A DNA stretch of 64,000 nt from Ferruginibacter lapsinanis (GTDB taxonomy: Bacteria > Bacteroidota > Bacteroidia > Chitinophagales > Chitinophagaceae). The position numbers were made by a program, and so were the translations under genes. The stretch spans positions 2,468,501 to 2,532,500 of the forward strand of contig NZ_CP086063.1 of NCBI RefSeq assembly GCF_020783315.1, read 5' to 3'. Of the stretch, positions 47,284-56,843 are shown in pieces. The notes below the pieces were generated by a model, which was given only the letters and a program-made list of their open reading frames with translations, ran no database searches and had not been told where the DNA came from. Position 1 is the first letter of the stretch. Each line of letters opens with the position of its first letter.

Positions 47284-50200
47284 AAACTTCTTACTGTTGT
47301 AGTAGAGTTTAAAATAACATTTCCGGAATTTATTATTACGTCTGTATTTTCATCAGGTACTGTATTACAACTCCAGTTACCTGCAGTTTCCCAGAGAGGT
47401 GTGCCGGCTGCTCCTGTCCATGTTTCAATAAATCTTAATAGGTAAGGAGTGCTATAGGTTATTCCAGAAGTATTATTATTGATCCTGCATCTATACAAAT
47501 TGCCATACATTGAACTTGATGCGTTTTGCAATGTCAATGTATCTGTGTTTACGCCGGAATAAAGCAAATTATTAGTTAGGTCAGTAAAACCTGAACCGGT
47601 ATTTATCTGCCATTGATATGTATCACCAGTTTTAAAATTACCCGCTATTAAAACGGTGTTAGAATTAGGGCAGGAGATCCAATTGATCAGATTAAAATTT
47701 ACGAAGTTAATATTGGAATTTCCTTTTTCAAAAACAATACGCATGATTTGCTTGCCTGTTGTTAATAGAGGAGTGGTAACATTTGCTGTTTGATATACTT
47801 GCCAATTGCCAGTGCCGGACAATGTAAGTGAGCCGGAAATATTAATGCCGTTTAACTCAATATGAATTCTACTATCAGATGAAGGAGAGGCGTAACGTAT
47901 TTGTAAATTATAAGTTCCCGGAACCAATACATTAACAGCATAATCCATCCATTCATTATCATTTGTATAACCTACATTGTATCCACCTTCTCCACAGCTT
48001 TCTATGTCAACTCCTTCGGTTATTCGGTACTGTCCGCCATCATTTGTACTGTTGTAGTCGTGGTAAGCGATCCCTTCTCCTCCGTAATTATAATCTTCAG
48101 CTTCTATCTTCCCGGGTATTGGCCATGGAGAATTTCCATAAGAGGCGGAGAGTGATATTGTATCGATTACATCTTCAATAATAATATCATCAAAGTATGC
48201 GGTGAAGTTACTGCCGGATACAGGGTTGTCATATGCAATTAATAGTCCCGTAATCGTATCATCGATCAATTCTCCTTTACCGATCTGGCAAGTAAATTTT
48301 TGCCAGCTTCCAATAGTTCCTCTCGGGAAAGCCGGGGTCAATGCGTTGCCATTATTGTCTTTATATGAGATCAAGCTATGCAATGTTTTGCCAGATTTAA
48401 ATAATAGATCAACCGATGTGTATTGTCCCAAAGTATTTATGCTGTATTTCCAAAAGCTGAGCTGCATATTATTTTTTACCGGAATTTTTACATCCGCTAT
48501 TTTATAAAAGTATTTAGATGAGACAATAGAATTTGAAGTGCCATTTATTTTTATACTATAGATACCACTTTTAGCGAATGCAGGTTCGTTTACAATAGCA
48601 ACAGAGGGATTGGTAACGTTAGTACTTGTAAAAACAGCAGGGTTATAAAAACAAGGATCTATCTTTAAAGTTTTTGTTGCTGTGGCACCATTCATATTAT
48701 ACACAGTGGTTCGGCTCTCTGCACTGTTTCTGTAATATATAGGACCGAGTGAATAGGCGAGTGGGATTGTTGTCGTAACGGGAACGTCACCACGAAGCAT
48801 TTTAGAAGCGGTAGCGGCCAGCCGTAAATAATAATTGGAAGAAGTCCATACACCATCTTTAGCAAAGGTCTCAAAATATTGATCGGTAGGAATATCGAAA
48901 TAATCAACTGCTCCGTTTATGAGATTAGTGCTTTCTTCAAATTCATCCAGCATAGCATAATATACACTTGTAAGCCCGATTGATTTTGCATTTAATACTT
49001 GTTGCCAAAGTAAATTTCCACCAGCTCTGTCTGTTTGTGAAAAAGACCCGTTGGCGCTAAGCCAGTTTCCGCTTCCGGGGAAAACTACCGGTAGATAATC
49101 TTTGCCATTTTGATCACAGTATGATTTATCTGCGATCATTTTTTCGCTGAGATAATTATTGGCTCCGTTGATATCATTGTAGACCCCTACTGTCCATGGG
49201 GAAATTGCATCTAATGTATTATATACTTCTGTAAAATCAGGTAAAGCGCCTTCCGAATTTGTTCTCCAGCCACGAGGAACACCACCGATCACATAGCAGC
49301 CGCGGCTTTGCAGGAAATGTATCATGTCGATGCACTGTTGTTTAGTTGCACCGATATCATATCCTACACCCCATATCTCTACTACAGGTTTACCATTTAC
49401 CGTAGCATAATTGGGAGAAGTAGTTAATGCTCTCATTTGCTCAATTTCATATACCCAGTCCATTCTTATTCGCTGTACAATGCTGGCATCTGTCCCATTT
49501 AAATCATAACAGATGTAAAATAATCTTCCCGTTGCTTCACATGCATTTTTAACATTGCTTAAATGTGATGTAGGAGTAATCGTAATTGTTTTGCCAATTG
49601 GGCCTACAAATCTTTGAATAGCCACTCCGTCTAACCCCGCTTTTTGAAGCCAGTTCATTTGCCTGTTAATGATCGTGGCATCGGCATCATTATACAATTT
49701 TGTAGCTTTCCCATTTCCAAGATTTGCAAAATTAGTTGTATACAAAACAGAGTCGGGATATTCCGAAATATCCGGGAAACTTGCGATGTTCTCATTTGTG
49801 AGGAAGCCGGCAGCAGGCAACACTCCATACGACCAATGTATCCAGTCTGTGTTAGTGGTGCCTGCTTTATGCCATATCTGATATCCGGCAAATGATTTAT
49901 TTCTAAATGCAGAAATAGTGCTGTCTGGTTTTGATGGAATGCTTTGTGATGATGGATCCAGCACACCCTTGTATACAATGATTTGCTTTATATAATTATC
50001 TTCCGCATTAAAGCCGAGCCTGAAATCCCCTCCACTATTCATAACACCTTTTAATGCGGCATCGGTGATTGCAACAATGGTGGTCACCCATTGATTGGTC
50101 TTCGTTTTTGAAAAATCAGCTCCCTGATAATTATTTACAATACTGTTATAGTTGAACCAGATATTGTTATTGCTGTTTGCATAATAAGTTATAGCAATTA

Positions 50201-50477
50201 AAAGATTTGTTTGACTGGTAGGGATAAAACTACGATTGCAGGTGATATACATAAATTTTCCTGCGGGGATTTTTCTGCATGGAGTTCCATTGATATTTGC
50301 AGATACAGTGTATGCCTCAGCGTTAACATCGTTGTTTACGACTAAAGACATATTATTGGACTGGATAAGATTGGTGAATACTATTGACGCTGAATCAGAA
50401 GGTAGGGTTATGTTTTGTGCCTGAATATTGAATCCAAGTATGGTTAGGGTAAAAATAAGGCAAATATTTTTTTTCAT
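47223..50477 (-). CDS. GH99-like (GH71/99-like) enzyme with CBM6 and unusual C-terminus
   Basis: This 1084-residue exported protein starts with signal peptide MKKNICLIFTLTILGF (ending IQAQ). A beta-rich N-domain (~21-190) is followed by the catalytic domain (~195-575): FAGYQIWH, WIHWSYG, KAGLDGVAIQRF and YYAMLDEFEEST, in which D511, E512 and E514 or E515 take the place of the WNEWxEG strand of GH99-type enzymes. A beta-sandwich (~570-780), a CBM6-like domain (~785-920; KIEAEDYNYGGEG, NEWMDYAVNV) and an Ig-like domain follow. The last ~65 residues (ETAGNWSCNTVPDENTDV, SGHKLTIK) are a NWSC-type beta module also seen at the start of the adhesins. No type A or B T9SS signal is visible. The substrate is unknown; alpha-glucan fits the context. 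Confidence 0.78.
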   Translation of the reverse strand: MKKNICLIFTLTILGFNIQAQNITLPSDSASIVFTNLIQSNNMSLVVNNDVNAEAYTVSANINGTPCRKIPAGKFMYITCNRSFIPTSQTNLLIAITYYANSNNNIWFNYNSIVNNYQGADFSKTKTNQWVTTIVAITDAALKGVMNSGGDFRLGFNAEDNYIKQIIVYKGVLDPSSQSIPSKPDSTISAFRNKSFAGYQIWHKAGTTNTDWIHWSYGVLPAAGFLTNENIASFPDISEYPDSVLYTTNFANLGNGKATKLYNDADATIINRQMNWLQKAGLDGVAIQRFVGPIGKTITITPTSHLSNVKNACEATGRLFYICYDLNGTDASIVQRIRMDWVYEIEQMRALTTSPNYATVNGKPVVEIWGVGYDIGATKQQCIDMIHFLQSRGCYVIGGVPRGWRTNSEGALPDFTEVYNTLDAISPWTVGVYNDINGANNYLSEKMIADKSYCDQNGKDYLPVVFPGSGNWLSANGSFSQTDRAGGNLLWQQVLNAKSIGLTSVYYAMLDEFEESTNLINGAVDYFDIPTDQYFETFAKDGVWTSSNYYLRLAATASKMLRGDVPVTTTIPLAYSLGPIYYRNSAESRTTVYNMNGATATKTLKIDPCFYNPAVFTSTNVTNPSVAIVNEPAFAKSGIYSIKINGTSNSIVSSKYFYKIADVKIPVKNNMQLSFWKYSINTLGQYTSVDLLFKSGKTLHSLISYKDNNGNALTPAFPRGTIGSWQKFTCQIGKGELIDDTITGLLIAYDNPVSGSNFTAYFDDIIIEDVIDTISLSASYGNSPWPIPGKIEAEDYNYGGEGIAYHDYNSTNDGGQYRITEGVDIESCGEGGYNVGYTNDNEWMDYAVNVLVPGTYNLQIRYASPSSDSRIHIELNGINISGSLTLSGTGNWQVYQTANVTTPLLTTGKQIMRIVFEKGNSNINFVNFNLINWISCPNSNTVLIAGNFKTGDTYQWQINTGSGFTDLTNNLLYSGVNTDTLTLQNASSSMYGNLYRCRINNNTSGITYSTPYLLRFIETWTGAAGTPLWETAGNWSCNTVPDENTDVIINSGNVILNSTTTVRSFYVSDGAIFNIKSGHKLTIK

Positions 50478-50517
50478 TTTTGAATGCTGATTTGCACATG
50501 AGACAATTTATTGTAAA

Positions 50518-50548
50518 CAGCACATAGCCCACGATCAGATCGCAGGCT
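50518..50548 (-). other. Long hairpin between CHU_C gene and GH99-like gene
   Basis: The arms ACATAGCC and GGCTATGT enclose CA/CA positions and an inner CGATC/GATCG stem. Read on the minus strand the CA/CA become UG/UG wobble pairs, as in unit 3 of the array at 46.7 kb. No T tract follows, so it is more likely an mRNA stability or processing element than a terminator. Confidence 0.5.
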
Positions 50549-50655
50549 ATGTACAACAGTCCATCATCATGTAATTTATTCGATAGTTTTTTACAGATAT
50601 TGGATATAATATTTTACGCTATGTCATTTGATAGAGCCTGTTGCTGTTTTTATTT

Positions 50656-53600
50656 TTATCTGATCACAGAAATTGAACCACTGATTGCCGGTTTGTTTTG
50701 CTGCAATTTAATAATGTAGTAGTAAGTACCTACCGGAACCGGATTCCCCTTGTACATGCCATCCCATGGGGTACTTGTATATCCTCCAGATAATGATTCA
50801 AAGATCATTTGTCCGTATCGATTAAATATGCTCACAGATGCAGCCGGATAATCTTCGAGGTTTTCTATGATCCAAGTGTCGTTTATTCCATCTTTATTAG
50901 GCGAAAAAGCATTTGGAATTCCAACACTTTTGAGCACTTTCACTTGAAGATCATCTGTTGCAACACAACCATCTGTTGATCTTACCGTCATCGTATAAAT
51001 ATTATCCGTTAATGCAGTTATGATTGGATTTGCAATGCTGGTGCTATTAAGATAAAGATTCGATGACCAAGAAATGGTAATGTTATCACCTGTTGCTTTA
51101 CCGTTTATTTGAGTAGGTATTCCCTGGTCTACTCTTAATATCGGACCTCCGGCATAAGCCGAAACATTATTTACAAACACTTTTATTTGTACTTTTTCGC
51201 TTTCGCATGTGCCGTTAGAAGAAGTAACAAAATAGGTGGCGGTTCCTCCCTTATTAGTTGTTGGGGTAGGGGCAGTTGAATTACTGTTTCCTGCAAAATC
51301 GTACCAGGCCAGGTTTGTTCCGGTTGCAGTTAACGGAGTTGCTATATCATTTAAACAATATTTTACATCTGACGTGATTGGTGCTGGTGGAACCTGATTA
51401 ATGGATGCAGTAACTTTGGTAGCAGTAGTGCTTGTACATCCTGCTGTATTAGTCTCAGTTGCATAATAAGAAGTTGTATTGCTGATGGAAGGAGTGGTGA
51501 AACTCGAACCAGTACCAACCTGCGTTGTTAATCCTGCATTGCTATACCATTTAATGGTGTTTGCTCCATTAGAAGGAGTAGCTCCAATAGTTACTACGCC
51601 TGCGCTACATCTGTCTGCATCTTTTCCTGTTGGTGCATTTGGTATTGAACTGATCGTTGCAGTTACTTTAGTAGAAGCGCTCACACAGGAAGCACTATTT
51701 GTTTCAGTTACAAAATAATCTGTAGTAGAAGTTAAAGATGGAGTAGAGAAACTTGTACCTGTTGCAACTTGTGTTGTTAAAGTAGCATCACTATACCATT
51801 TTAATATGTCAGACGGATTTCCGGAAAGTGTAGCATTTAATGTCACTGATCCCGAACCACATATTGGAGCACCCGATCCCGTAGGAGCGTTTGGTGCGGA
51901 ATTGATCGTAACTGTAACGCTGCTTGATGAAGAGCAGCCTGCAACAGTTGCTTTTACACTATATACACCACTCATACCTATTGTTGTATTTGTGATCGTA
52001 GGTGTTGCTCCCGATGCAGTATATCCGTTAGGCCCTGTCCAGGTATATGTTGCCGTAGGGTCTGAACTTGTTGTAGATGACAGATTTAAAGCGAAGCCTA
52101 CACAAGGCTGATTGCTGCTGGCAATCGGAGAGAAAACACTTGGGTCAGATAGGGAAGTGGTAGCTTGATTTGAAACACATCCTCCTGCTATCGTAACTGT
52201 GATGCCGGTATAGCTGCCTTGTTTCAAAGAGCCTACTACTATATTGCCTGCTCCATTTGAAGTTAACACCTGTGCTGCCTGAGGAATTCCATCTGCAATA
52301 AAATTAACTGTGTATGAAGTAGCAGGAGTAAGGCCGGTAATTGTAAAACTTCCGTTATTACCACCACATGAAGTAGGGTTTGTTGGTGTAATGCCACTGA
52401 TTACTGGTAAAGCAGTAACAGTGATACTGCCGGTAGCAGTTCCATTACTACATGTACCCGTTGCCGTTACCGTATAATTAAATACACCATTTTGAGTCGG
52501 TGTTCCTGAAATGGAGATAACTCCTGCATTAAATGTACCGGTCACTCCTGTAGGTAAGCCCGAAACAGAAGCATTGTTACCTGTTCCTGTGATAGAATAA
52601 GTGATATCAGAAATAGCTTTGTTATTACAAACAGTTTGTGCGTTAGTTGCTGCAGCTGATGTTAATGTGACAACAGCGCCGGGAGTTATTGTAATATTAA
52701 AACTATCAGGGTAACTGCATTGGCCGTATGTGGTAATGGTTCTTATTTTGGCGGTTACTGGTGTTGAACCGCTGTTGGTTCCTGTAAAACTGAGGTTAAG
52801 AGTATTTCCTGTACCTGCCCCGGAAGCGCTTAAACCTATTGCTGTATTAGAATTTGTCCAGGTAATAGTGCCACCTGCAGAAGCTGTGTAGCTATAATTT
52901 ACAGTAGCATTATTACATTCAGTAATATCTGGAGTAGGTGGATGTGCCGGTAAAGCAGGGCAGGATGTTGCTGTACATTTAAACGAAGCAGATTTAAAAC
53001 ATGTTGATGCATTGCCGGTTGGAGTAACAGTAATATTAACTTCGTCACCGGGATTTAATGAAGCAACGTTGAAAGTAGTTCCGGTTGTTGAAGGGTCATT
53101 GATTGCGGCTCCTCCATTGATGGTATGGCTGATAGTATATGATGTAGCGCCGGACATTGCTACCCAATTAAACGCTACTGAATTATTCGTTGACGTGCCA
53201 CATGAAATATTAGGAGCACCAATATCATTTATAGTTATTGTGCTTGTAGCTGCTGTTGCTCCAGCACAACTATTACTGCTGTAGTTCACTGTAACAGTTT
53301 TACTACCGGCTGTTTTCCAGGTTATTGTTACAGTATTGCTTGTTGTTCCTACACCACCACTTGTAATAGTATAGTCAGTTCCTGATATTCCAGGTACAGT
53401 CCAGACATAATTAGATTGTCCTGATTGTGTGGTATATATAACACTATTATTTACACATATATCCGTCGGAGGATTGATGAATGTAGGTGTTGGTAATGCG
53501 TTTACTGTAACAGTATTTGTAGCTGCTGTTGCTCCAGCACAACTATTACTGCTGTAGTTCACTGTAACAGTTTTGCTGCCGGCTGTTTTCCAGGTTACCG

Positions 53601-56600
53601 TTACTGTATTACTGGTAGAGCCTGTGCCGCCATTTGTAATATCGTAATCAGTACCCGCAGTACCCGGGATACTCCATACATAATTTGATTGTCCACTTTG
53701 AGTGGTATATGTTGCACTACCGCCTACGCATACACTAGAAGAAGGGGCTGTGGTGAATGTTGGTGTAGGTAAAGCATTAACTGTAAAAGTATTACTTGCT
53801 GCGGTTGCACCAGGACAACCATTGCTGCTATAGTTCACAGTAACAGTTTTACTGCCTGCAGTTTTCCAGGTTATGGTTACTGTATTGCTTGTTGCTCCTA
53901 CGCCACCGCTTGTAATGGTATAGTCAGTTCCAGATGTGCCCGGTATACTCCACACATAATTCGATTGCCCCGCTTGTGTTGTATAAGTCGCAGATCCTCC
54001 TGCACAAATGTCTGCTGCCGGAGCTGCGGTAAATGTTGGTGTTGGCAATGAATTTACCGTTAGGGTAAAAGTAGTTCCCGTGCTCGGGCAATTTCCAGTT
54101 TTTGTTACTGCTATTGTTCCTGTATAAGTAGCTGCTGCTGCATTTGCAGGTACATTAATAGATAGTGGGCTTGCTGTTAATGTTGTACTAGATACGTTAA
54201 CAAAACCAGCTGAAAGTGCAGCGGCATCCCATGTAATAGTATAGTTTGTTGGTGTACCCGTTGCTGTATAAGTTAAGGTAGATGTTTGTGAGCTGTTTTT
54301 TAAACAAACGTCTGCAGCTTTTGTGGCAGGTGTGATGGTTACAGAAGGATTCAATGTTACTGTTAACATAGAATAAGTTTCGCAGCCACTTGCTTCTTTT
54401 ACCACGAAATAATAATTGCCTTCATCTCCAGAGGCAAAAGTTTTACTGAATACTTTTTTTGCAACATCAGTACTATATGCATAACCAGTAAGAACTGTGG
54501 CAGCAGCAAATGAAGTTCCTTTTCTCCATTCCCACTGATCGCCGGTGCCTGAATTACCGTTTAATGTCATTGTATTGCCCGGGCAATAAGCTGTAGTGCC
54601 TGTTGCAGCAGGAATAGTGAAATTTCCTCCTTTAGTTAATTTAAAAGAAGTGGTGATCCCGTCATTACCACACTCAGCTGCTAATGGAGCATTACCGTTA
54701 GATGCTCTGGTATAATCAGATGATACTTTTGCTCTATAATAAGTTGTAGTTGTTGTGGGGGTTGCTGAATAAGTGCCCGTTGTTTCCGGAGTTCCGAGCA
54801 ATGTCCATGGACCGGTAGGTGATGTGGATTTCATCCATTGATAGTAAACAGTTCCGGAAGAACTACCGGTAATGGCTAGTGGCAGATCATAATAAGTGTT
54901 GATCTTTAAGCTTACAGGATTATCATTACATACATCCAATTCAGAATTTTTAGTACCATCCTGATATAGATTAATAAATGGAGTACATTTTTTTACAACA
55001 ATATCATCGATCATCAGATCATTACCGCTGGAGCCAGTGATCAGATTCACTAACTGTAATGTATAGGTAGGCGTGCCGGTTGTTGGTGTTACAAATGTTA
55101 CTGTTGCCTGATACCATTTTGAATTTTCGGGAATTGTTCCGGTAGTTGTGGATGCAACTACGGTTGAACCATTCATTACATCAAATTCTATATTGGGTTT
55201 TGTTTCAGCCCCAGTAGCAAGAGAAGCATACCATGCGGAAAACTCATACCTGGTTCCGTTACAAAGGCCAGTCAAATTAAATTTATAAAATGCTTGCCCA
55301 ACACCACCGATCGCATTGATAAATAAACTACCGCTACCAGCAACACCAGTATGGTCTTTTACTTCAGGACGATTTTGCCAAAAATTACCGGCATAAGAAC
55401 TTTGTACCACAGCATATTGTCCGTCATTTAAACTATTACAACCAGTACCAGCATAACTATAGGTTCCATCAATAAAATTAGTAACGTTTTTTCCGGGTAT
55501 ATCTGCATACCCTCCATGTCTTGAGCCATCTGGTGTGCCTCCTGTAGGGCAGGTATAAGCAAGTCCATCAAAGCTTTGCCTTATTACTTCATCGCTCGTT
55601 CCACCAACACTGCTGCAACAGAGTTTAGAAGTTAATGTTACACTTTGATTTGACCATTCTCCAACTGCTTTGTATACAACATTCGTTCCTATTCCAATAG
55701 CAGAAACAATATTCAACGTATCTGAATTTCTGCCTGGTAAAACATTGCCATCTTTATACCAAGTATAAGAAGAGCCTGCAGAGCCTAGTCCCTGAGCAGT
55801 TAAAGTAATGTCTGTTCCTTCACAAACACTGTTAGTCCCCCCCGATACATTAATTGCTTCCTGCTGGCATCCGTATATTTTGATATAGTCTATCCCCAGT
55901 ACAATTGGATTTGTATTGGAGCCATCTTTTTTTAAGAAAGTAAATGTAAAACCGGTGGTAGCACTTCCTAATGTCATTTGACCTTTCATTACCGCTGTAG
56001 CTCCTGCAGGCGTTACCCACATCCAATTCGATACCTGGTTACTCCAGCCATCCCAATTACCACTGGCACTATTGCTTCCGTTTGTTCCTGTCCATGTCAT
56101 AGCATTTTGACCATCGTGTGCATTGTTACCATTTCCTTCCCATAAAATATTTAGTTCACTATTCCAGTTACACCATGAATAACAATTATTACCTGGGCCT
56201 CTTGGGTTAAGTGCTATCACATTATGAAATTTTATTTCTACATAATAGGTTTGTAATGGTTGCAGGTTTGCTATTGAAAATTGTCCGTATTGATCATTTT
56301 GCCCTTGCTTTGGATTAATGACGATCATACCATCTGTTGGAATATCAGCATATTGAGGACTGAGGTCTTTAGGGTTTTTTACAATTGCATATTGGCGGGT
56401 ATTGTTCAGGTTATTATTTGCATTTTGCCAATCTACATTTTGATTAGAAAAATTTCCCGATGGTAAATAAGCATAAGAAGTTTGATCTATAATAAAACCT
56501 CCGGCGTTTGTTTGGCTCATATCCCAACGTGGGGGTTCTACGCCTCCACCAGTATATGTAAAGCCAGTGTTTGCTATTAATCTGGCAGAACAAGGCGTTT

Positions 56601-56673
56601 GTGCATCAAGCTTTGAACTAAGACTCACGAGTGTGATACAAGTCAACACTAAAAAGTAATGACGATATTTCAT
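50656..56673 (-). CDS. Giant Ig-repeat surface protein with type B T9SS signal (CHU_C)
   Basis: This protein has ~2005 residues. The frame opens at 56733, but ATG 56673 gives a normal signal peptide (MKYRHYFLVLTCITLVSL, ending LDAQ). The N-terminal third has choice-of-anchor/CBM-like regions (VSGGTNSVCEGTDITLTAQG; VVQSSYAGNFW) and Cys-paired Ig-like domains. Three 91-92-residue PKD-like repeats follow (ATYTTQSGQSNYVWSIPGT), then many Ig-like domains with KWYSDATLTTQV units. The C-terminus (IPNAFSPNKDGINDTW, FNRYGQMIFES, GSISVIR) is a CHU_C type B T9SS signal. It lies between the T9SS GH71-like gene and the GH99-like gene on the same strand, with 170 and 178-base gaps. No SprF-like gene is adjacent. 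A surface adhesin role is inferred. Confidence 0.85.
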   Translation of the reverse strand: MKYRHYFLVLTCITLVSLSSKLDAQTPCSARLIANTGFTYTGGGVEPPRWDMSQTNAGGFIIDQTSYAYLPSGNFSNQNVDWQNANNNLNNTRQYAIVKNPKDLSPQYADIPTDGMIVINPKQGQNDQYGQFSIANLQPLQTYYVEIKFHNVIALNPRGPGNNCYSWCNWNSELNILWEGNGNNAHDGQNAMTWTGTNGSNSASGNWDGWSNQVSNWMWVTPAGATAVMKGQMTLGSATTGFTFTFLKKDGSNTNPIVLGIDYIKIYGCQQEAINVSGGTNSVCEGTDITLTAQGLGSAGSSYTWYKDGNVLPGRNSDTLNIVSAIGIGTNVVYKAVGEWSNQSVTLTSKLCCSSVGGTSDEVIRQSFDGLAYTCPTGGTPDGSRHGGYADIPGKNVTNFIDGTYSYAGTGCNSLNDGQYAVVQSSYAGNFWQNRPEVKDHTGVAGSGSLFINAIGGVGQAFYKFNLTGLCNGTRYEFSAWYASLATGAETKPNIEFDVMNGSTVVASTTTGTIPENSKWYQATVTFVTPTTGTPTYTLQLVNLITGSSGNDLMIDDIVVKKCTPFINLYQDGTKNSELDVCNDNPVSLKINTYYDLPLAITGSSSGTVYYQWMKSTSPTGPWTLLGTPETTGTYSATPTTTTTYYRAKVSSDYTRASNGNAPLAAECGNDGITTSFKLTKGGNFTIPAATGTTAYCPGNTMTLNGNSGTGDQWEWRKGTSFAAATVLTGYAYSTDVAKKVFSKTFASGDEGNYYFVVKEASGCETYSMLTVTLNPSVTITPATKAADVCLKNSSQTSTLTYTATGTPTNYTITWDAAALSAGFVNVSSTTLTASPLSINVPANAAAATYTGTIAVTKTGNCPSTGTTFTLTVNSLPTPTFTAAPAADICAGGSATYTTQAGQSNYVWSIPGTSGTDYTITSGGVGATSNTVTITWKTAGSKTVTVNYSSNGCPGATAASNTFTVNALPTPTFTTAPSSSVCVGGSATYTTQSGQSNYVWSIPGTAGTDYDITNGGTGSTSNTVTVTWKTAGSKTVTVNYSSNSCAGATAATNTVTVNALPTPTFINPPTDICVNNSVIYTTQSGQSNYVWTVPGISGTDYTITSGGVGTTSNTVTITWKTAGSKTVTVNYSSNSCAGATAATSTITINDIGAPNISCGTSTNNSVAFNWVAMSGATSYTISHTINGGAAINDPSTTGTTFNVASLNPGDEVNITVTPTGNASTCFKSASFKCTATSCPALPAHPPTPDITECNNATVNYSYTASAGGTITWTNSNTAIGLSASGAGTGNTLNLSFTGTNSGSTPVTAKIRTITTYGQCSYPDSFNITITPGAVVTLTSAAATNAQTVCNNKAISDITYSITGTGNNASVSGLPTGVTGTFNAGVISISGTPTQNGVFNYTVTATGTCSNGTATGSITVTALPVISGITPTNPTSCGGNNGSFTITGLTPATSYTVNFIADGIPQAAQVLTSNGAGNIVVGSLKQGSYTGITVTIAGGCVSNQATTSLSDPSVFSPIASSNQPCVGFALNLSSTTSSDPTATYTWTGPNGYTASGATPTITNTTIGMSGVYSVKATVAGCSSSSSVTVTINSAPNAPTGSGAPICGSGSVTLNATLSGNPSDILKWYSDATLTTQVATGTSFSTPSLTSTTDYFVTETNSASCVSASTKVTATISSIPNAPTGKDADRCSAGVVTIGATPSNGANTIKWYSNAGLTTQVGTGSSFTTPSISNTTSYYATETNTAGCTSTTATKVTASINQVPPAPITSDVKYCLNDIATPLTATGTNLAWYDFAGNSNSTAPTPTTNKGGTATYFVTSSNGTCESEKVQIKVFVNNVSAYAGGPILRVDQGIPTQINGKATGDNITISWSSNLYLNSTSIANPIITALTDNIYTMTVRSTDGCVATDDLQVKVLKSVGIPNAFSPNKDGINDTWIIENLEDYPAASVSIFNRYGQMIFESLSGGYTSTPWDGMYKGNPVPVGTYYYIIKLQQNKPAISGSISVIR
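53234..54056 (-). repeat. Three 273-276-base tandem repeats in the CHU_C gene
   Basis: A conserved segment starts at 53261, 53534 and 53810, so the period is 273 then 276 bases. Each unit encodes NYVWSIPGT or NYVWTVPGI, TSNTVTITWKTAGSKTV and a final TPTF linker, a PKD-like domain. Confidence 0.85.
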
Positions 56674-56843
56674 AGAAAGTTGAAATAAACTTTTGTATAA
56701 AAAAAGGGGAGAGGTATTCTTCATATAAAGCAATTATTATCGTTTTGTTTCAATAGACCGGCAATATAATTTAATCTATTAAATTCTAAATTAGTTTCCT
56801 GGTACAGCTAGTTCTGAGCTAGCAGTACTTAAATAGTGATCTG

